64,000 nucleotides of DNA from Autumnicola edwardsiae (GTDB lineage Bacteria > Bacteroidota > Bacteroidia > Flavobacteriales > Flavobacteriaceae), in the NCBI RefSeq assembly GCF_031846505.1, contig NZ_JAVRHP010000005.1, forward strand, positions 10,985-74,984, written 5' to 3'. This document shows positions 42,804 to 53,000 of this stretch, piece after piece; position 1 is the stretch's first letter, and the number at the start of each line of letters is the position of its first letter. Below the pieces are notes generated by a model. It had not been told where the DNA came from. It ran no database searches and saw nothing but the letters and a program-made list of their open reading frames with translations. The translations under genes were made by a program, and so were the position numbers.

Positions 42804-42822
42804 TCCAGGATTGAATATATAA

Positions 42823-42856
42823 AGGTATCCCGCTGCAAATCGGGATACCTTCCTTT
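42823..42856 (+). terminator. Terminator after tuf
   Basis: AAGGTATCCCG and CGGGATACCTT are perfect 11-bp arms with a 7-bp loop, followed by CCTTT. The downstream tRNA-Trp follows within 10 bp, so read-through or processing is possible. Confidence 0.75.
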
Positions 42857-42862
42857 ATATCT

Positions 42863-42935
42863 ACGGGTTTAGCTCAGTTGGTAGAGCACTGGTCTCCAAA
42901 ACCAGGTGTCGGGAGTTCGAGCCTCTCAACCCGTG
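42863..42935 (+). tRNA. tRNA-Trp(CCA)
   Basis: Acceptor arms ACGGGTT/AACCCGT and anticodon CCA in CTCCAAA. It lies before secE, its usual place. Its 3' end is repeated 108 bp downstream. Confidence 0.95.
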
Positions 42936-43027
42936 CAAAAGAAAATTGGTTCTTTATTGGAGCCTTAAATTTTCAGGATATCTAGAAAAATTGTGGCGAG
43001 AAGCCTGTCCTGAGAAAAGTCGAAGGT

Positions 43028-43047
43028 AGCCTCTCAATCCGTGCAAA
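43028..43047 (+). repeat. Partial duplicate of the tRNA-Trp 3' end
   Basis: AGCCTCTCAATCCGTGCAAA repeats 42920-42939 with one mismatch. The 88 bp between include CCTGTCCTGAG and AAGTCGAAGG, a type of repeat found between bacterial genes. It could mark an insertion at the tRNA 3' end or a decayed second tRNA. Confidence 0.7.
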
Positions 43048-43058
43048 TAAATCAAGAA

Positions 43059-43256
43059 ATGGCAGGAATTGTTAATTACATATCAGAATCTTATAACGAG
43101 TTAAAAAACCATGTTACCTGGACAAGCTGGCCTGAGGCTCAGCGATTAACTATCTTGGTTGCTGTATTTTCCATTATTTTCTCATTGGCAGTTTGGGGTG
43201 TTGATTCTTTGTTTAGCTCTGCAATAGAGCAGTATTTCGAATGGATTAAATCTTAA
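43059..43256 (+). CDS. secE: Preprotein translocase subunit SecE
   Basis: A 65-residue inner-membrane protein of the SecYEG channel, with an amphipathic helix (YISESYNELKNHVTWTSWPE) and one membrane helix (LTILVAVFSIIFSLAVWGV). The ATG at 43059 is chosen. The in-frame GTG at 43041 belongs to the duplicated tRNA end. It is followed 10 bp later by nusG. Confidence 0.95.
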   Translation: MAGIVNYISESYNELKNHVTWTSWPEAQRLTILVAVFSIIFSLAVWGVDSLFSSAIEQYFEWIKS

Positions 43257-43266
43257 AAAAGTACAA

Positions 43267-43818
43267 ATGGCAGAGGTAAAGGATAAAAAGTGGTATGTAG
43301 TTCGTGCCGTTAGTGGTCAGGAAAATAAGGTCAAGGATTATATTGAAAGAGAGATTTCTCATCACGGCCTTGAAGATCAGGTAGATCAGGTTCTTGTTCC
43401 AACAGAAAAGGTTATTCAGATAAGAAATGGAAAGAAAGTGAATAAAGAACGTGTTTACTTTCCAGGATATATTATGGTGCAAGCAAATCTTATTGGAGAG
43501 ATTCCGCACATTATAAAAGGGATAAACGGAGTAATTGGATTTTTAGGTGAAACAAAAGGAGGTGATCCTGTACCGCTTAGGAAATCTGAGGTAAACCGTA
43601 TGTTAGGTAAAGTGGACGAACTTTCTGTAAAGGAAGACAACGTCGCAATCCCATTCACTATAGGTGAAACTATAAAAGTGATTGATGGTCCTTTTAATGG
43701 TTTCAACGGAACGGTTGAGAAGATAAATGAAGAGAAACGTAAGCTTGAGGTAATGGTGAAAATTTTCGGAAGAAAGACACCACTTGAATTGAGCTACATG
43801 CAAGTAGAAAAAGTATAA
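43267..43818 (+). CDS. nusG: Transcription termination/antitermination factor NusG
   Basis: A 183-residue protein with an N-terminal NGN domain (KKWYVVRAVSGQENKVKDYI-like start, VYFPGYIMVQ) and a C-terminal KOW domain (GETIKVIDGPFNGFNGTVE). It binds RNA polymerase and couples transcription with Rho or the ribosome. It lies in the conserved secE-nusG-rplKA order. Confidence 0.96.
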   Translation: MAEVKDKKWYVVRAVSGQENKVKDYIEREISHHGLEDQVDQVLVPTEKVIQIRNGKKVNKERVYFPGYIMVQANLIGEIPHIIKGINGVIGFLGETKGGDPVPLRKSEVNRMLGKVDELSVKEDNVAIPFTIGETIKVIDGPFNGFNGTVEKINEEKRKLEVMVKIFGRKTPLELSYMQVEKV

Positions 43819-43840
43819 CAATATTTGTTACATATTTTTT

Positions 43841-43876
43841 GATAGTTTTTTAAAGCTTCCACTCTAACAAACTATC
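43841..43876. promoter_or_regulatory. Inverted repeat in the rplK leader
   Basis: GATAGTTT and AAACTATC lie 20 bp apart in the 75-bp gap between nusG and rplK. It may fold in the rplK leader, where uL1 autoregulation acts in other bacteria. The link is inference. Confidence 0.35.
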
Positions 43877-43893
43877 ACCTAAAAATTTAGAAA

Positions 43894-44331
43894 ATGGCAA
43901 AAGAAGTAAGTAAAGTTGTAAAACTACAAGTTCGCGGAGGTGCTGCTAACCCTTCACCACCAGTTGGACCTGCTTTAGGTGCTGCCGGAGTTAATATCAT
44001 GGAGTTCTGTAAGCAATTTAATGCGAGAACACAGGATAAACAAGGTAAAGTATTGCCTGTTGCGATTACTGTTTATGGTGATAAGTCTTTTGATTTTATT
44101 ATCAAGACTCCTCCTGCAGCAGTACAGTTATTGGAAGCATCTAAATCTAAAAAAGGTTCTGGGGAACCTAACAGAAAAAAAGTAGCAAGTGTTTCTTGGG
44201 ATCAGGTTAGAGCTATTGCAGAAGATAAAATGCAGGACTTAAATGCATTTACTGTAGAATCTGCGATGAAAATGGTTGCCGGAACAGCACGTTCAATGGG
44301 AATAACTGTAAAAGGTAGTGCACCGTTTTAA
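43894..44331 (+). CDS. rplK: Large ribosomal subunit protein uL11
   Basis: 145 residues. VVKLQVRGGAANPSPPVGPA and the C-terminal rRNA-binding part with AGTARSMGITVKG are typical. It is part of the GTPase-associated centre of the 50S subunit. It is followed by rplA after 19 bp. Confidence 0.97.
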   Translation: MAKEVSKVVKLQVRGGAANPSPPVGPALGAAGVNIMEFCKQFNARTQDKQGKVLPVAITVYGDKSFDFIIKTPPAAVQLLEASKSKKGSGEPNRKKVASVSWDQVRAIAEDKMQDLNAFTVESAMKMVAGTARSMGITVKGSAPF

Positions 44332-44350
44332 TCCTAAAAGAAATTAAGAA

Positions 44351-45049
44351 ATGGCAAAAGTAACTAAAAAGCAAAAGGAAGCTCAATCTAAAATCGAAAG
44401 CGGTAAGCTATATTCGGTGGCAGAAGCTTCAGCTTTAATAAAAGAAGTTTCCAACGAGAACTTTGATGCTTCTGTGGATTTGGCCGTTCGTTTGAACGTA
44501 GATCCACGTAAAGCGAATCAAATGGTTAGAGGGGTGGTTACACTTCCTCATGGTACCGGAAAAGATGTTAAGGTCCTGGCTCTTGTAACTCCAGATAAAG
44601 AAGAGGAGGCGAAAGAAGCAGGTGCTGATTACGTTGGATTGGATGAATATCTTGAGAAGATCAAAGGTGGGTGGACAGATGTTGACGTTATCGTCACAAT
44701 GCCTAGTGTAATGGGAAAATTAGGTCCCCTTGGCCGTATTCTTGGTCCAAGAGGTTTAATGCCTAACCCAAAAACCGGTACAGTAACTATGGATATTGGG
44801 AAAGCAGTATCTGATGTTAAGGCTGGTAAAATTGACTTTAAAGTTGATAAAACAGGTATTGTTCACGCTGCAGTTGGAAAAGCATCTTTTGATGCTGAAA
44901 AAATTGCTGGTAACGCAAGAGAATTATTAACTACGCTGGTAAAGTTGAAGCCTCAGGCTGCTAAGGGTGTCTATATAAAGAGTATTTATATGGCTAGCAC
45001 CATGAGCCCGAGTGTGGCAATTGACACTAAAAGGTTTACTGAGCAATAA
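44351..45049 (+). CDS. rplA: Large ribosomal subunit protein uL1
   Basis: 232 residues. Family motifs seen are NVDPRKANQMVRGVVTLPHG, GPRGLMPNPKTGTVT and KPQAAKGVYIKSIYMASTMS. It forms the L1 stalk at the ribosomal E site. In other bacteria it also represses its own operon. Its stop is 9 bp before rplJ, leaving no room for a long L10 leader. Confidence 0.97.
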   Translation: MAKVTKKQKEAQSKIESGKLYSVAEASALIKEVSNENFDASVDLAVRLNVDPRKANQMVRGVVTLPHGTGKDVKVLALVTPDKEEEAKEAGADYVGLDEYLEKIKGGWTDVDVIVTMPSVMGKLGPLGRILGPRGLMPNPKTGTVTMDIGKAVSDVKAGKIDFKVDKTGIVHAAVGKASFDAEKIAGNARELLTTLVKLKPQAAKGVYIKSIYMASTMSPSVAIDTKRFTEQ

Positions 45050-45058
45050 TAAGTTATT

Positions 45059-45580
45059 ATGACAAGAGAAGAAAAATCACAAGTAATAAAAGATTTAACT
45101 GCCCAGTTAGCTGATTCTCCAACCATCTATTTAGCAGATATTTCTGGATTAAATGCAGGAGCGACTTCTAATTTGAGAAGAGCTTGTTTTAAGGCAGATA
45201 TTAAGCTATCGGTAGTTAAAAATACATTATTGGCGAAAGCCATGGAAGCAACTGATAAGGATTTCGCAGATCTCCCATCAGTACTTAAGGGTAATACCTC
45301 AATAATGTTATCTGAAACCGGAAATGCTCCGGCAAAAGTTATAAAAGAATTCAGAAAAAAATCTGATAAGCCTCTTCTAAAAGGAGCTTTTGTTGAAGAA
45401 GCTGTATATGTAGGCGATAATTACCTGGATGCCCTTGTAAATATCAAATCTAAAGAAGAAGTTATTGGAGATATCATCGGATTGTTGCAATCACCTGCTA
45501 AAAATGTTGTTTCAGCACTTAAATCTGGTGGCGGTAAAATAGCCGGAATTCTGAAAACCCTTTCTGAAAAAGAAGGATAG
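45059..45580 (+). CDS. rplJ: Large ribosomal subunit protein uL10
   Basis: 173 residues: LADSPTIYLADISGLNAGAT, LRRACFKADIKLSVVKNTLL and the helical C-terminus GGGKIAGILKTLSEKEG that binds bL12 dimers. It is the stalk base of the 50S subunit. Because rplA ends only 9 bp upstream, any autoregulatory leader must overlap rplA coding sequence. Confidence 0.97.
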   Translation: MTREEKSQVIKDLTAQLADSPTIYLADISGLNAGATSNLRRACFKADIKLSVVKNTLLAKAMEATDKDFADLPSVLKGNTSIMLSETGNAPAKVIKEFRKKSDKPLLKGAFVEEAVYVGDNYLDALVNIKSKEEVIGDIIGLLQSPAKNVVSALKSGGGKIAGILKTLSEKEG

Positions 45581-45637
45581 ATACGTACGCACTTTTTAAC
45601 AATTATAAATTAAAGAACTTTTTAAAACGATAGAAAA

Positions 45638-46012
45638 ATGGCAGATTTAAAAGATTTCGCAGAACAATTGGTTAACTTGACTGTAAAAGAAGTTAATGAG
45701 TTAGCTGATATTCTAAAAGAAGAATATGGTATTGAGCCTGCAGCTGCAGCTGTTGCTGTTTCTGGTGGTGCCGGAGGTGGTGAAGAAGCCGCTGAAGAGC
45801 AAACTGAATTTGATGTAATCCTTAAAGCTCCGGGAGGTGCTAAGCTTGCAGTAGTTAAACTTGTAAAAGAACTTACTGGTCTTGGTCTTAAAGACGCTAA
45901 GGGATTAGTTGATGGTGCACCTGCCCCAGTAAAAGAAGGTGTTACTAAAGATGAAGCTGAAGCATTAAAAGCACAGTTAGAAGAAGCAGGAGCTGAGGTT
46001 GAGCTTAAATAA
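45638..46012 (+). CDS. rplL: Large ribosomal subunit protein bL12
   Basis: A 124-residue acidic stalk protein with an N-terminal dimerisation helix (DFAEQLVNLTVKEVNELADI), an Ala/Gly-rich hinge and the C-terminal globular domain (KLAVVKLVKELTGLGLKDAK). It recruits translation factors. A hairpin follows before rpoB. Confidence 0.97.
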   Translation: MADLKDFAEQLVNLTVKEVNELADILKEEYGIEPAAAAVAVSGGAGGGEEAAEEQTEFDVILKAPGGAKLAVVKLVKELTGLGLKDAKGLVDGAPAPVKEGVTKDEAEALKAQLEEAGAEVELK

Positions 46013-46036
46013 GCTTGACAAAAGCAATATTATTTA

Positions 46037-46074
46037 GGTTTAGGCCTCAGGATTCGCTCCTGAAGGTCTAAACC
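46037..46074 (+). promoter_or_regulatory. Hairpin (possible attenuator) between rplL and rpoB
   Basis: GGTTTAGGCCTCAGGA and TCCTGAAGGTCTAAACC pair with a TTCGC loop, followed by CTTTTG. In other bacteria an attenuator or RNase site lies at this place and sets the lower level of rpoBC relative to ribosomal proteins. Confidence 0.6.
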
Positions 46075-46146
46075 CTTTTGCGTATATAACGGCACAGTCC
46101 TTGTAACGCACTCCATATATATAACAAATTATAATTCCGTCCATAG

Positions 46147-49100
46147 ATGTTAGCAAAGCAAACTGAAAGATTGAGTTTCTCTTCTGTAAAGAATAGGCCT
46201 GACTATCCTGACTTTCTGGATATCCAGATCAAGTCATTTCAGGACTTCTTTCAATTAGAAACAAAATCAGAAGAGCGGGGAAATGAAGGTCTGTATAATA
46301 CCTTCTTAGAGAACTTCCCAATTACGGACACCCGTAACCAATTTGTACTAGAATTTTTAGATTATTTTGTGGACCCGCCAAGATATTCCATCCAGGAATG
46401 TATCGAGCGTGGTTTGACTTACAGTGTTCCGCTTAAAGCGAGGTTGAAGCTTTACTGTACAGATCCGGAACATGAAGATTTTGAAACCATCGTGCAGGAC
46501 GTTTATTTGGGAACTATCCCTTATATGACCCCAAGTGGTACCTTTTGTATCAATGGTGCAGAGCGTGTAGTGGTATCTCAGTTACACCGTTCGCCGGGGG
46601 TTTTCTTTGGACAATCTTTCCATGCTAATGGAACAAAACTTTATTCTGCCCGTGTTATTCCTTTTAAAGGATCATGGATAGAATTTGCTACCGATATTAA
46701 CAGCGTAATGTACGCTTATATCGATAGGAAGAAAAAATTACCTGTTACAACGCTTTTCCGTGCTATTGGATTTGAGCGTGATAAAGATATTCTTGAAATC
46801 TTTGATCTTGCAGAAGAAGTAAAGGTTTCAAAAACAGGACTTAAGAAAGTATTGGGTCGTAAACTTGCGGCTCGTGTATTGAATACCTGGTATGAGGATT
46901 TTGTTGATGAAGACACTGGAGAGGTAGTTTCAATTGAACGTAATGAAATAGTTCTGGATCGTGATACAGAACTTGAAAAGGAACATATAGAAGAAATTCT
47001 GGAAACTGGTAGTAAAACTATTCTTCTTCATAAGGAGGATAATCAAACCGGCGACTATGCGATTATTCACAATACCTTACAAAAGGACCCTACCAATTCT
47101 GAAAAAGAAGCGGTAGAACATATTTATCGTCAGCTACGTAATGCAGAACCGCCAGATGAGGAAACGGCTCGTGGTATTATCGATAAATTATTTTTCTCAG
47201 ATCAGCGTTACAGTCTTGGAGAAGTTGGTCGTTACAGAATGAATAAAAAACTTGGTCTTGATGTGGCTATGGATAAGCAGGTGCTTACCAAAGAAGATAT
47301 CATTACCATTGTTAAATATCTTATCGAACTTATAAACTCTAAAGCCGAGATTGATGATATTGATCACCTGTCTAACCGTCGTGTTAGAACCGTAGGTGAG
47401 CAGTTGTCTCAGCAGTTTGGTGTTGGTCTTGCCCGTATGGCTCGTACAATACGTGAGCGTATGAACGTTCGTGATAACGAGGTGTTTACACCCATAGATT
47501 TAATTAATGCGAAGACTTTGTCTTCTGTTATTAACTCTTTCTTTGGTACCAACCAGTTATCTCAGTTTATGGATCAGACCAACCCTCTTGCAGAGATTAC
47601 CCACAAGCGTCGTCTTTCAGCACTTGGGCCAGGTGGTTTATCCAGAGAAAGAGCAGGATTTGAAGTACGTGATGTTCACTATACACACTATGGTAGACTT
47701 TGTCCTATTGAAACTCCTGAAGGTCCAAACATTGGTTTGATCTCTTCACTTGCAGTTTATGCAAAAGTGAACGGAATGGGCTTCATCGAGACTCCATATA
47801 GAAATGTGACCGATGGTAGAATAAACCTTTCTGAAGAAGCTGTTTATTTTAGTGCAGAGGAAGAAGAAGGAAAGAAAATAGCCCAGGCAAATATTCCTTT
47901 GGAAGACGATGGGACAATTAGTTCTGAAAGGGTTATTGCGAGAATGGAAGGTGACTTCCCGGTTGTGGATCCAAAAGAGATACATTATACCGATGTTGCA
48001 CCAAACCAGATCGCCTCTATTTCGGCTTCATTAATTCCATTCCTTGAACATGATGATGCAAACCGTGCCTTGATGGGATCTAATATGATGCGTCAGGCAG
48101 TTCCATTATTAAGAGCTGATTCTCCTATTGTAGGGACAGGTCTTGAAAGACAGGTTGCTACAGATTCGCGTGTATTGATTAATGCTGAAGGAGAGGGAGA
48201 AGTAGAATATGTAGATGCAAACCAGATCACAATTAAGTACGATCGTACTGAAGAAGAGCGTATGGTTAGTTTCGACAGTGATTCTAAAACGTACGATCTT
48301 ATAAAATTCAGAAAGACCAACCAGGGAACCTCTATTAACCTTAAGCCAATTGTCGCTGTAGGGGATAGGGTAACCAGAGGTCAGGTTCTTTGTCAGGGTT
48401 ATGCTACTGAAGCGGGAGAACTTGCTTTAGGTAGAAACATGAAGGTTGCTTTTATGCCCTGGAAAGGATATAACTTTGAGGATGCGATTGTAATTTCTGA
48501 AAAAGTAGTTAGAGATGATATTTTCACCTCTATCCATATAGATGAATATTCACTGGAAGTTCGTGATACCAAACTAGGTAACGAAGAATTGACCAATGAT
48601 ATTCCAAACGTTTCTGAAGAGGCTACAAAAGACCTTGATGAACACGGGATGATAAGAATTGGTGCCGAGGTTAAGCCTGGTGACATTCTTATCGGAAAAA
48701 TTACTCCAAAGGGGGAAAGTGATCCTACTCCTGAAGAAAAATTGTTAAGAGCGATCTTTGGTGATAAAGCAGGTGATGTTAAAGATGCATCTTTAAAAGC
48801 CTCTCCATCATTAAGTGGTGTGGTTATTAACAAGAAACTTTTTGCCAGAGCTATTAAAGACAAGCGCAAGAGAGCTCAGGATAAGGAAGATATTTCGGCC
48901 TTGGAGATGAAGTACGAAACTAAATTTGCTACTTTAAAATCTGATCTGGTAGATAAATTATTTGCCATCATTGGAGGAAAAACGGCACAAGGGGTTCAAA
49001 ACGACTTAGGGGAAGAAGTAATGCCAAAAGGTAAGAAATACACCCTTAAGATGTTAAACGCTGTAGACGATTACACGCACCTTACGCAAGGTACGTGGAC

Positions 49101-49959
49101 TACAGATGATCACCTGAATACTTTAGTAGCAGATCTTCTTCACAACTATAAAATTAAAGAGAACGACCTTCAAGGTAACTTGAGAAGAGAGAAATTTACT
49201 ATTTCTGTTGGAGATGAGCTTCCTTCTGGTATCCTTAAACTTGCTAAAGTTTACATCGCTAAGAAGCGTAAGCTTAAAGTAGGGGATAAGATGGCTGGAC
49301 GCCACGGTAACAAAGGTATTGTTGCAAGAATCGTTCGTCAGGAAGATATGCCGTTCCTTGAAGATGGAACTCCGGTAGATATCGTGTTGAACCCGCTTGG
49401 GGTACCTTCACGTATGAATATTGGTCAGATTTATGAAACTGTACTTGGTTGGGCAGGTCAAAAATTAGGGAAGAAGTATGCGACTCCAATTTTTGATGGT
49501 GCGACTATAGACCAGATCAATGAACTTACCGATGAAGCGGGAATCCCAAGATTTGGACATACTTACCTTTTTGATGGTGGTACAGGAGAACGCTTTGACC
49601 AGCGTGCAACTGTAGGTGTAATTTACATGCTGAAATTAGGACACATGATTGACGACAAAATGCATGCTCGTTCCATTGGTCCTTACTCATTAATTACACA
49701 GCAACCTCTTGGTGGTAAAGCACAGTTTGGTGGTCAGCGTTTTGGTGAGATGGAGGTTTGGGCACTTGAGGCTTATGGAGCATCAAGTACGCTAAGAGAG
49801 ATCTTAACCGTTAAGTCTGATGACGTGATAGGAAGGGCAAAAACTTACGAAGCAATCGTTAAGGGAGAGCCTATGCCAGAACCTGGATTACCAGAATCTT
49901 TTAACGTGTTAATGCACGAATTGAAAGGTCTTGGCCTGGATATTAAGTTAGAAGAATAA
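46147..49959 (+). CDS. rpoB: RNA polymerase beta subunit
   Basis: 1270 residues. The rifampicin region is intact and unmodified: TNQLSQFMDQTNPLAEITHK and RRLSALGPGGLSRERAG. Here Q473 corresponds to E. coli Q513, with the D, H and S positions of the usual resistance changes kept, so rifampicin sensitivity is expected. KMAGRHGNKG and GGKAQFGGQRFGEMEVWALE mark the C-terminal active-site and clamp regions. It is followed by a hairpin and rpoC. Confidence 0.98.
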   Translation: MLAKQTERLSFSSVKNRPDYPDFLDIQIKSFQDFFQLETKSEERGNEGLYNTFLENFPITDTRNQFVLEFLDYFVDPPRYSIQECIERGLTYSVPLKARLKLYCTDPEHEDFETIVQDVYLGTIPYMTPSGTFCINGAERVVVSQLHRSPGVFFGQSFHANGTKLYSARVIPFKGSWIEFATDINSVMYAYIDRKKKLPVTTLFRAIGFERDKDILEIFDLAEEVKVSKTGLKKVLGRKLAARVLNTWYEDFVDEDTGEVVSIERNEIVLDRDTELEKEHIEEILETGSKTILLHKEDNQTGDYAIIHNTLQKDPTNSEKEAVEHIYRQLRNAEPPDEETARGIIDKLFFSDQRYSLGEVGRYRMNKKLGLDVAMDKQVLTKEDIITIVKYLIELINSKAEIDDIDHLSNRRVRTVGEQLSQQFGVGLARMARTIRERMNVRDNEVFTPIDLINAKTLSSVINSFFGTNQLSQFMDQTNPLAEITHKRRLSALGPGGLSRERAGFEVRDVHYTHYGRLCPIETPEGPNIGLISSLAVYAKVNGMGFIETPYRNVTDGRINLSEEAVYFSAEEEEGKKIAQANIPLEDDGTISSERVIARMEGDFPVVDPKEIHYTDVAPNQIASISASLIPFLEHDDANRALMGSNMMRQAVPLLRADSPIVGTGLERQVATDSRVLINAEGEGEVEYVDANQITIKYDRTEEERMVSFDSDSKTYDLIKFRKTNQGTSINLKPIVAVGDRVTRGQVLCQGYATEAGELALGRNMKVAFMPWKGYNFEDAIVISEKVVRDDIFTSIHIDEYSLEVRDTKLGNEELTNDIPNVSEEATKDLDEHGMIRIGAEVKPGDILIGKITPKGESDPTPEEKLLRAIFGDKAGDVKDASLKASPSLSGVVINKKLFARAIKDKRKRAQDKEDISALEMKYETKFATLKSDLVDKLFAIIGGKTAQGVQNDLGEEVMPKGKKYTLKMLNAVDDYTHLTQGTWTTDDHLNTLVADLLHNYKIKENDLQGNLRREKFTISVGDELPSGILKLAKVYIAKKRKLKVGDKMAGRHGNKGIVARIVRQEDMPFLEDGTPVDIVLNPLGVPSRMNIGQIYETVLGWAGQKLGKKYATPIFDGATIDQINELTDEAGIPRFGHTYLFDGGTGERFDQRATVGVIYMLKLGHMIDDKMHARSIGPYSLITQQPLGGKAQFGGQRFGEMEVWALEAYGASSTLREILTVKSDDVIGRAKTYEAIVKGEPMPEPGLPESFNVLMHELKGLGLDIKLEE

Positions 49960-49963
49960 ATTA

Positions 49964-50008
49964 CTGTTTTAAAATACGGGGTGTTTCAAAGGCACCCCTT
50001 TAAAACAG
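49964..50008 (+). promoter_or_regulatory. Nested hairpin between rpoB and rpoC
   Basis: CTGTTTTAAA/TTTAAAACAG is a perfect 10-bp outer stem and GGGGTG/CACCCC a 6-bp inner stem. It has no T-run, so processing or stability control is more likely than termination. Confidence 0.6.
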
Positions 50009-50040
50009 ATTTTTCACAATAATTAGTAGCAGCATTTATT

Positions 50041-53000
50041 ATGGCTAGAAATAATGATAAGAATACAGTACAGAGATTTGACAAGATCTCTATCGGTTTA
50101 GCTTCTCCCGAGTCTATCCTTGCGGAATCCCGTGGTGAAGTTCTTAAGCCGGAAACTATCAATTATCGTACGCACAAACCAGAGCGTGACGGGTTGTTCT
50201 GTGAGCGTATTTTTGGTCCTGTAAAGGATTACGAATGTGCCTGTGGAAAGTATAAAAGAATTCGCTACAAGGGGATCGTTTGTGACCGTTGTGGTGTAGA
50301 GGTAACAGAAAAGAAAGTACGTAGAGATCGTGTAGGGCATATCAATCTGGTAGTTCCTGTAGCGCACATCTGGTATTTCCGTTCTTTACCAAATAAAATA
50401 GGTTACCTGCTTGGGCTTCCGTCCAAAAAACTGGATATGATTATTTACTACGAGAGATATGTAGTAATCCAACCTGGTAATGCCAAAAATGAAGAAGGTG
50501 ATCCACTTAAGAAAATGGATTTCCTTACTGAAGAAGAATATCTTAATGTTTTAGATAGTCTTCCGCAGGAAAATCAATATTTAGAAGACAACGACCCAAA
50601 CAAGTTCATCGCTAAAATGGGAGCCGAATGTCTTATAGAAATTCTTAAGAGAATCGATCTTAACGAACTTTCTTATGAACTAAGGCATAAAGCAAATAAC
50701 GAAACTTCCAAGCAACGTAAAACTGAAGCTCTTAAAAGACTTCAGGTTGTGGAGGCACTTCGTGATGCAAACAAGAACCGTGAAAATAATCCGGAGTGGA
50801 TGATTATGAAGGTTGTGCCGGTTATTCCACCAGAACTTAGGCCTTTGGTTCCGCTTGATGGTGGTCGTTTTGCAACTTCAGATTTAAATGATCTTTATAG
50901 AAGGGTGATTATTCGTAACAACCGTCTTAAAAGGTTGATGGAGATCAAAGCTCCTGAAGTAATTTTGCGAAATGAAAAGCGTATGCTTCAGGAATCTGTA
51001 GATTCTCTGTTTGATAACACCAGAAAATCTTCAGCAGTAAAAACTGACTCTAACCGTCCTTTAAAATCCCTTTCAGATTCATTGAAGGGGAAACAAGGTC
51101 GTTTCCGTCAGAACTTACTTGGTAAGCGTGTGGATTATTCAGCACGTTCGGTTATTGTTGTAGGTCCTGAGCTTAAAATGTTTGAATGTGGTCTTCCAAA
51201 AAATATGGCAGCAGAACTTTACAAGCCTTTTGTAATCAGAAAACTGATTGAAAGAGGTATTGTAAAAACTGTAAAATCTGCTAAGAAGATTATAGATAAA
51301 AAAGAGCCCGTGGTATGGGATATTCTTGAGAACGTTCTTAAGGGTCACCCCGTATTACTTAACCGTGCTCCTACGCTTCACCGTTTAGGTATCCAGGCAT
51401 TCCAGCCAAAACTTATAGAGGGTAAAGCTATACAATTACACCCATTGGCATGTACGGCATTTAACGCCGATTTTGATGGTGACCAGATGGCGGTTCACCT
51501 TCCGCTTGGGCCAGAGGCTATTCTGGAAGCACAGATGTTAATGCTGGCTTCGCATAATATCCTTAACCCTGCTAACGGTTCGCCAATTACGGTACCTTCT
51601 CAGGATATGGTCTTGGGTCTGTATTATATGACCAAGCTTAAGAAATCTACCGAGGAAGAACCTGTTAAAGGAGAAGGTCTTACTTTTTATTCTACAGAAG
51701 AAGTTATTATTGCTTACAACCAGAAGAAAGTTGACCTTAATGCCAGTATAAAAATTCGTGCGAAAGATTTTAACGAAGCTGGTGAATTGGTGTATCAAAT
51801 CATAGACACTACAGTTGGTAGGGTATTATTTAACGAATCTGTTCCTGAAAAGGCTGGTTTCATTAATGAAGTACTTACGAAGAAAACTTTGCGTGAGATT
51901 ATTGGGGATATCCTGAAAATCACCAGCGTACCTGAAACTTCTGAGTTCCTTGATAGTATTAAAGGACTTGGATATGGATTTGCATTCCGTGGCGGACTTT
52001 CCTTCAGTTTAGGGGATATTATTATTCCAGAAGAGAAGCAGGCCATGATTGATGAAGCCAACGAACAGGTTGAAGGCATCATCGGTAACTATAACATGGG
52101 TCTTATTACCAATAACGAACGTTATAATCAGGTTATTGATATCTGGACTTCTACCAATGCAGGTTTAACTGAATTGGCTATGAAACGAATCCGCGAAGAT
52201 AAACAAGGATTCAACTCAGTATATATGATGCTTGATTCCGGAGCCCGTGGTTCTAAAGAGCAGATTCGTCAGTTAACCGGTATGCGTGGATTAATGGCTA
52301 AGCCTAAAAAGTCCAGTTCAGGTGGTGGTGAAATTATTGAAAACCCGATTCTTTCCAACTTTAAGGAAGGGCTTTCAATTCTTGAGTACTTTATCTCTAC
52401 CCACGGTGCACGTAAAGGTCTTGCCGATACCGCACTAAAAACTGCCGATGCAGGTTATTTGACCCGTCGTTTGGTAGATGTTTCCCAGGATGTTATTGTG
52501 AATGATGAAGATTGTGGAACGTTAAGAGGTGTAGAAGTACGATCACTTAAGAAAAACGAAGAAATTGTAGAATCTCTTGGAGAGCGTATTTTAGGACGTA
52601 TTTCTTTGCATGATGTTCGAAACCCGTCAACCGAAGAGTTAATCGTTGGAGCGGGCGAAGAGATCACAGAAGCTGCAGTTAAGAAAATAAATGAAGCTCC
52701 TATTGAGAGCGTAGAAGTACGTTCGCCGCTTACTTGTGAAGCGAAAAAAGGAATTTGTGTGAACTGCTACGGTAGAAACCTTGCAACAAATAAACTGGTT
52801 CAAAGAGGTGAAGCTGTAGGGGTTGTGGCAGCCCAGTCTATTGGTGAGCCTGGTACACAGCTTACCTTGCGTACCTTCCACGTAGGTGGTATTGCAGGTA
52901 ACATTTCAGAAGAAAATAAGCTTATAGCTAAACTTGACGGTATTGCCGAAATTGAAGACCTTAAAGTGGTTAGAGGTGAAGCGCCTGACGGTAGCACATC

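Noticed and set aside
46716..49489. Antisense frames inside rpoB and similar ones inside rpoC and tuf
   Set aside because: They are shadows of strongly conserved genes on the + strand, with no independent signals.
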